In this document: positions 61,589-64,000 of the stretch, one piece after another
Numbering within the stretch: the stretch's first letter is position 1
How the letters are laid out: the number at the start of each line of letters is the position of its first letter
From: Paludibacter sp. 47-17
GTDB taxonomy: Bacteria > Bacteroidota > Bacteroidia > Bacteroidales > Paludibacteraceae
Length of the DNA stretch: 64,000 bases
Assembly (NCBI GenBank): GCA_001898935.1
Contig: MKVT01000008.1
Location: 248,001 to 312,000, forward strand
Direction of reading: 5' to 3'
The notes under the pieces: model-generated
Databases searched by the model: none
The model's input: only the letters and a program-made list of their open reading frames with translations
Told to the model about the DNA's origin: nothing
Made by a program: the position numbers and the translations under genes

Positions 61589-64000
61589 TTAGGTGTTTAA
61601 TTCCTTTTTCAGGAAGCGTCCGGTTACACTTTCGTCGTGTTGTGCAATTTCGAGCGGAGTTCCGCAGCAAATAACCTGTCCGCCGGCCCGGCCCCCCTCA
61701 GGACCGATGTCGATGATGTAGTCGCATGCCTTTATAACGTCCATGTTGTGCTCGATGATAATAATCGTATTGCCACGGTCGGCCAGCTTGTTTAAAACGC
61801 CGAGCAGGATGCGGATGTCCTCGAAGTGCAAGCCGGTGGTCGGTTCGTCGAGCAGGTAAAGCGTTTTTCCGGTATCGCGTTTGGATAGCTCGGTGGCTAA
61901 TTTCACGCGCTGACTTTCGCCTCCCGACAAGGTGGTGCTCGATTGCCCCAGTTTAATGTAGCCCAAACCTACTTCCTGGATTGTTTTAATCTTGTTCAGA
62001 ATGCCGGGTTGATTTTCAAAGAATTCAACCGCCTGATTGATGGTCATGTCGAGTACGTCGGCTATCGATTTACCTTTAAAGCGAACTTCGAGGGTTTCTT
62101 TGTTGTAACGTTTGCCTCCACAGCTTTCGCAGGGAACATATACATCGGGCAGGAAGTTCATTTCGATGGTTTTATAGCCATTGCCGCTACATACTTCACA
62201 GCGTCCTCCGGCGGTGTTGAACGAGAACCGTCCGGGCTTATAGGCCCTTATTTTTGCTTCCGGAAGCGATACGAACAGGTTACGGATATCGGAAAATACG
62301 CCGGTATAGGTAGCCGGGTTGGATCGGGGAGTTCGTCCGATGGGTGCCTGATCCACTACTACCACCTTATCGATATGTTCGATACCTTCGATACTGTCGT
62401 GGGGGAGCGGATCCTTGAGCGAATTGTAAAAACGCTGACTCAGGGCCGGTTGCAATGTTTCGTTAATCAGCGTCGATTTGCCGCTTCCCGACACTCCGGT
62501 AACACAAATCATTTTTCCAAGGGGAAACGTTACATCCACATTTTTCAGGTTATTGCCCTTTGCTCCCCGGATGGTGAGCGTGTTTCCATTACCCTCGCGG
62601 GGTGTTGTACGGCCTTCGATTTTTTGGGTGCCATTGAGAAACGAAGCGGTCATGCTGTCGGATTGCAGCATTTGCTGGGGTGTTCCTTCAAAAACCACTT
62701 CCCCTCCGAGGCGACCGGCAAAAGGTCCCAGGTCGAGTATATAATCGGCCGACAGCATCATGTCCTTGTCGTGTTCCACCACTATGACAGAGTTACCCGT
62801 GTCGCGTAACTTCCGGAGCGATTGAATGAGTCGTTCGTTGTCGCGTTGATGCAACCCGATGCTGGGTTCGTCGAGGATATACAGCACATTCACAAGCTGG
62901 GTCCCGATTTGAGTAGCCAGCCTGATCCGCTGGCTTTCGCCGCCCGAAAGCGAATGCGAACTACGGTTGAGCGAGAGGTAATTGAGCCCCACGTCGAGCA
63001 GGAATTGCAACCGGGTGCGAATTTCTTTCAGGATTTCGGCTGCAATTGTTTTTTGTTTTTCCGACAGGAACTCTTCCACATTTTCCAGCCATTCCATCAA
63101 TTCGCTGATGTCCATGGCAGCCAGTTCGGCAATATTTTTATCGTGAATCCGGAAATGCAGCGATTCTTTGCGCAGCCGCCGTCCCTGGCATTCGGGGCAG
63201 GCAATTTCCTTGGAGAACTGGTTGGCCCATTTCTGTTCGGTGGCCGAAACCGAGCTTTCCTGTTGCATTTCGATGTATTTGATAATCCCATCGTAGTTCA
63301 GAAAATAATTGGAATTACCCAGCGACTGATTTTTGATATTCAGTCTTTCGTCGGTCCCGTTCATTATTTCGTCGATGGCTTCGTCGGGAAGTTCGCTGAT
63401 AGGCGTTTTCAGCGTACAGTCGTATTTTTCGAGTATGGCTTCTATCTGCCAGAAGATCGTCGAGTTTTTGTGCTTTCCGAGTGCCACGATACCTCCATTG
63501 TAAATACTTAGCTTGGGATCGGGGATGATTTTCTCGATATCAATTTTATGGATGATGCCGATGCCCTTGCATACAGGACAGGCACCCTGCGGCGAATTGA
63601 ACGAAAAATGGTGAGGTGCGGGTTCGTCGTATGAAATACCGGTGGTAGGGCACATCAGCAGTTTACTGAAGTAGCGTACCTCATTGCTGCCGGTTTCGAG
63701 CAACATTACCACACCATCGCCCTGCTGCATTGCTTTTTCGAGGGATTGTTTCAGGCGCTGACGGTCCTTCCCGGCCACCACCAGCCGGTCGATCACCAGT
63801 TCGATGTCGTGAATTTTGTAACGATCCACCTTCATCCCATGCGTGATTTCCTTCAGTTCGCCATCGATACGGATGTGCAGATAACCTTTTTTACGCACAT
63901 TTTCGAATAGTTCGCGGTAATGGCCTTTGCGACCCCGTACCAGGGGCGCCAGCAGGTACGTTTTTTTACCTTCGTAAGCCTTCAGAATGAGATCGACGAT
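61589..64000 (-). CDS. uvrA: Excinuclease ABC subunit A (5' end lies outside the window)
   Basis: UvrA is the ATP-dependent damage-recognition protein of nucleotide excision repair. The visible 803 codons are the C-terminal part of a protein of about 940 residues; the frame is open to the right edge (reading APLVRGRKGHYRELFENVRK there), so the GTG at 63898 is not the start. Both ABC signatures are present (LSGGESQRIRLATQIG and LSGGESQRVKLATELS), the second Walker A is GVSGSGKSTLI, and zinc cysteines occur as CPVCKG, CPECQG, CEVCSG and CESCGG. It leads the deacetylase-like and GT4 genes on the minus strand. Confidence 0.97.
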   Translation of the reverse strand: MVDLILKAYEGKKTYLLAPLVRGRKGHYRELFENVRKKGYLHIRIDGELKEITHGMKVDRYKIHDIELVIDRLVVAGKDRQRLKQSLEKAMQQGDGVVMLLETGSNEVRYFSKLLMCPTTGISYDEPAPHHFSFNSPQGACPVCKGIGIIHKIDIEKIIPDPKLSIYNGGIVALGKHKNSTIFWQIEAILEKYDCTLKTPISELPDEAIDEIMNGTDERLNIKNQSLGNSNYFLNYDGIIKYIEMQQESSVSATEQKWANQFSKEIACPECQGRRLRKESLHFRIHDKNIAELAAMDISELMEWLENVEEFLSEKQKTIAAEILKEIRTRLQFLLDVGLNYLSLNRSSHSLSGGESQRIRLATQIGTQLVNVLYILDEPSIGLHQRDNERLIQSLRKLRDTGNSVIVVEHDKDMMLSADYILDLGPFAGRLGGEVVFEGTPQQMLQSDSMTASFLNGTQKIEGRTTPREGNGNTLTIRGAKGNNLKNVDVTFPLGKMICVTGVSGSGKSTLINETLQPALSQRFYNSLKDPLPHDSIEGIEHIDKVVVVDQAPIGRTPRSNPATYTGVFSDIRNLFVSLPEAKIRAYKPGRFSFNTAGGRCEVCSGNGYKTIEMNFLPDVYVPCESCGGKRYNKETLEVRFKGKSIADVLDMTINQAVEFFENQPGILNKIKTIQEVGLGYIKLGQSSTTLSGGESQRVKLATELSKRDTGKTLYLLDEPTTGLHFEDIRILLGVLNKLADRGNTIIIIEHNMDVIKACDYIIDIGPEGGRAGGQVICCGTPLEIAQHDESVTGRFLKKELNT

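Noticed and set aside
1-64000. Insertion sequences, prophage, integrase, CRISPR arrays, rRNA
   Set aside because: I looked for transposase or integrase motifs, regularly spaced repeats and rRNA sequence and found none; all gaps are under 300 bases.

Overview
This window is a contiguous piece of a Bacteroidales (Bacteroidota) chromosome. The evidence is consistent. Sixteen upstream regions carry the Bacteroidota -7 promoter element TAnnTTTG or a close relative, and Shine-Dalgarno sequences are weak. Lineage-typical genes are present: a MurF-alanine racemase fusion, DUF4286 next to ruvC, DUF3098 between ftsX and uppP, a UbiA-type prenyltransferase next to maf, and a metalloprotease with a C-terminal tail resembling a type IX secretion signal. 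I cannot fix the genus; a Dysgonomonadaceae, Paludibacteraceae or Porphyromonadaceae relative fits.

Bases 1-30540 are mostly housekeeping. In order they hold the end of an Ig-like surface protein, ruvC-DUF4286, a tRNA-Ala(GGC), a small carbohydrate locus (AraC-type membrane regulator, TonB-dependent receptor, GH3 glycosidase; no SusD), tag, a hemolysin III-type membrane protein, a broken hipA, dnaK, a MaoC-like hydratase, and pyrH-frr. A six-gene minus-strand operon follows (yfhO-like, ftsX, DUF3098, uppP, truB, queA), then sufS-sufE-murF/alr, a phosphoglucomutase, clpC, maf and the prenyltransferase.

Bases 30700-56245 are one large exopolysaccharide/capsule locus on the plus strand. It begins with two short Wza-like lipoproteins, a Wzc-type tyrosine autokinase with a very tyrosine-rich tail, and UDP-glucose dehydrogenase. 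A NUDIX gene on the opposite strand interrupts it. The locus then restarts from its own promoter with a multi-SLBB export protein, a kinase-less chain-length protein, a Wzx flippase, a Wzy-like polymerase and three GT4 glycosyltransferases. Next comes a sugar-nucleotide module: an N-acetyl-sugar amidotransferase, a HisH paralogue, a HisF paralogue lacking the histidine-pathway Asp11, then FnlA, FnlB and FnlC. This is the gene content expected for UDP-N-acetyl-L-fucosamine and its acetamidino derivative (L-FucNAm). A WbuB-like glycosyltransferase, a WbpV-like 4-reductase/epimerase, a WbpL/WecA-like initiating transferase and a WbuC cupin finish the locus. The polymer therefore probably contains L-FucNAc or L-FucNAm, plus uronic acid if the ugd product is used here. 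The chemistry is inference from gene content.

Bases 56242-64000 on the minus strand hold a secreted M6-family metalloprotease and a uvrA - polysaccharide deacetylase-like - GT4 operon; uvrA runs off the right edge. I saw no insertion sequence, rRNA, CRISPR array or prophage. Every gap between genes is shorter than 300 bases, and most contain recognisable promoters, terminators or dyads.
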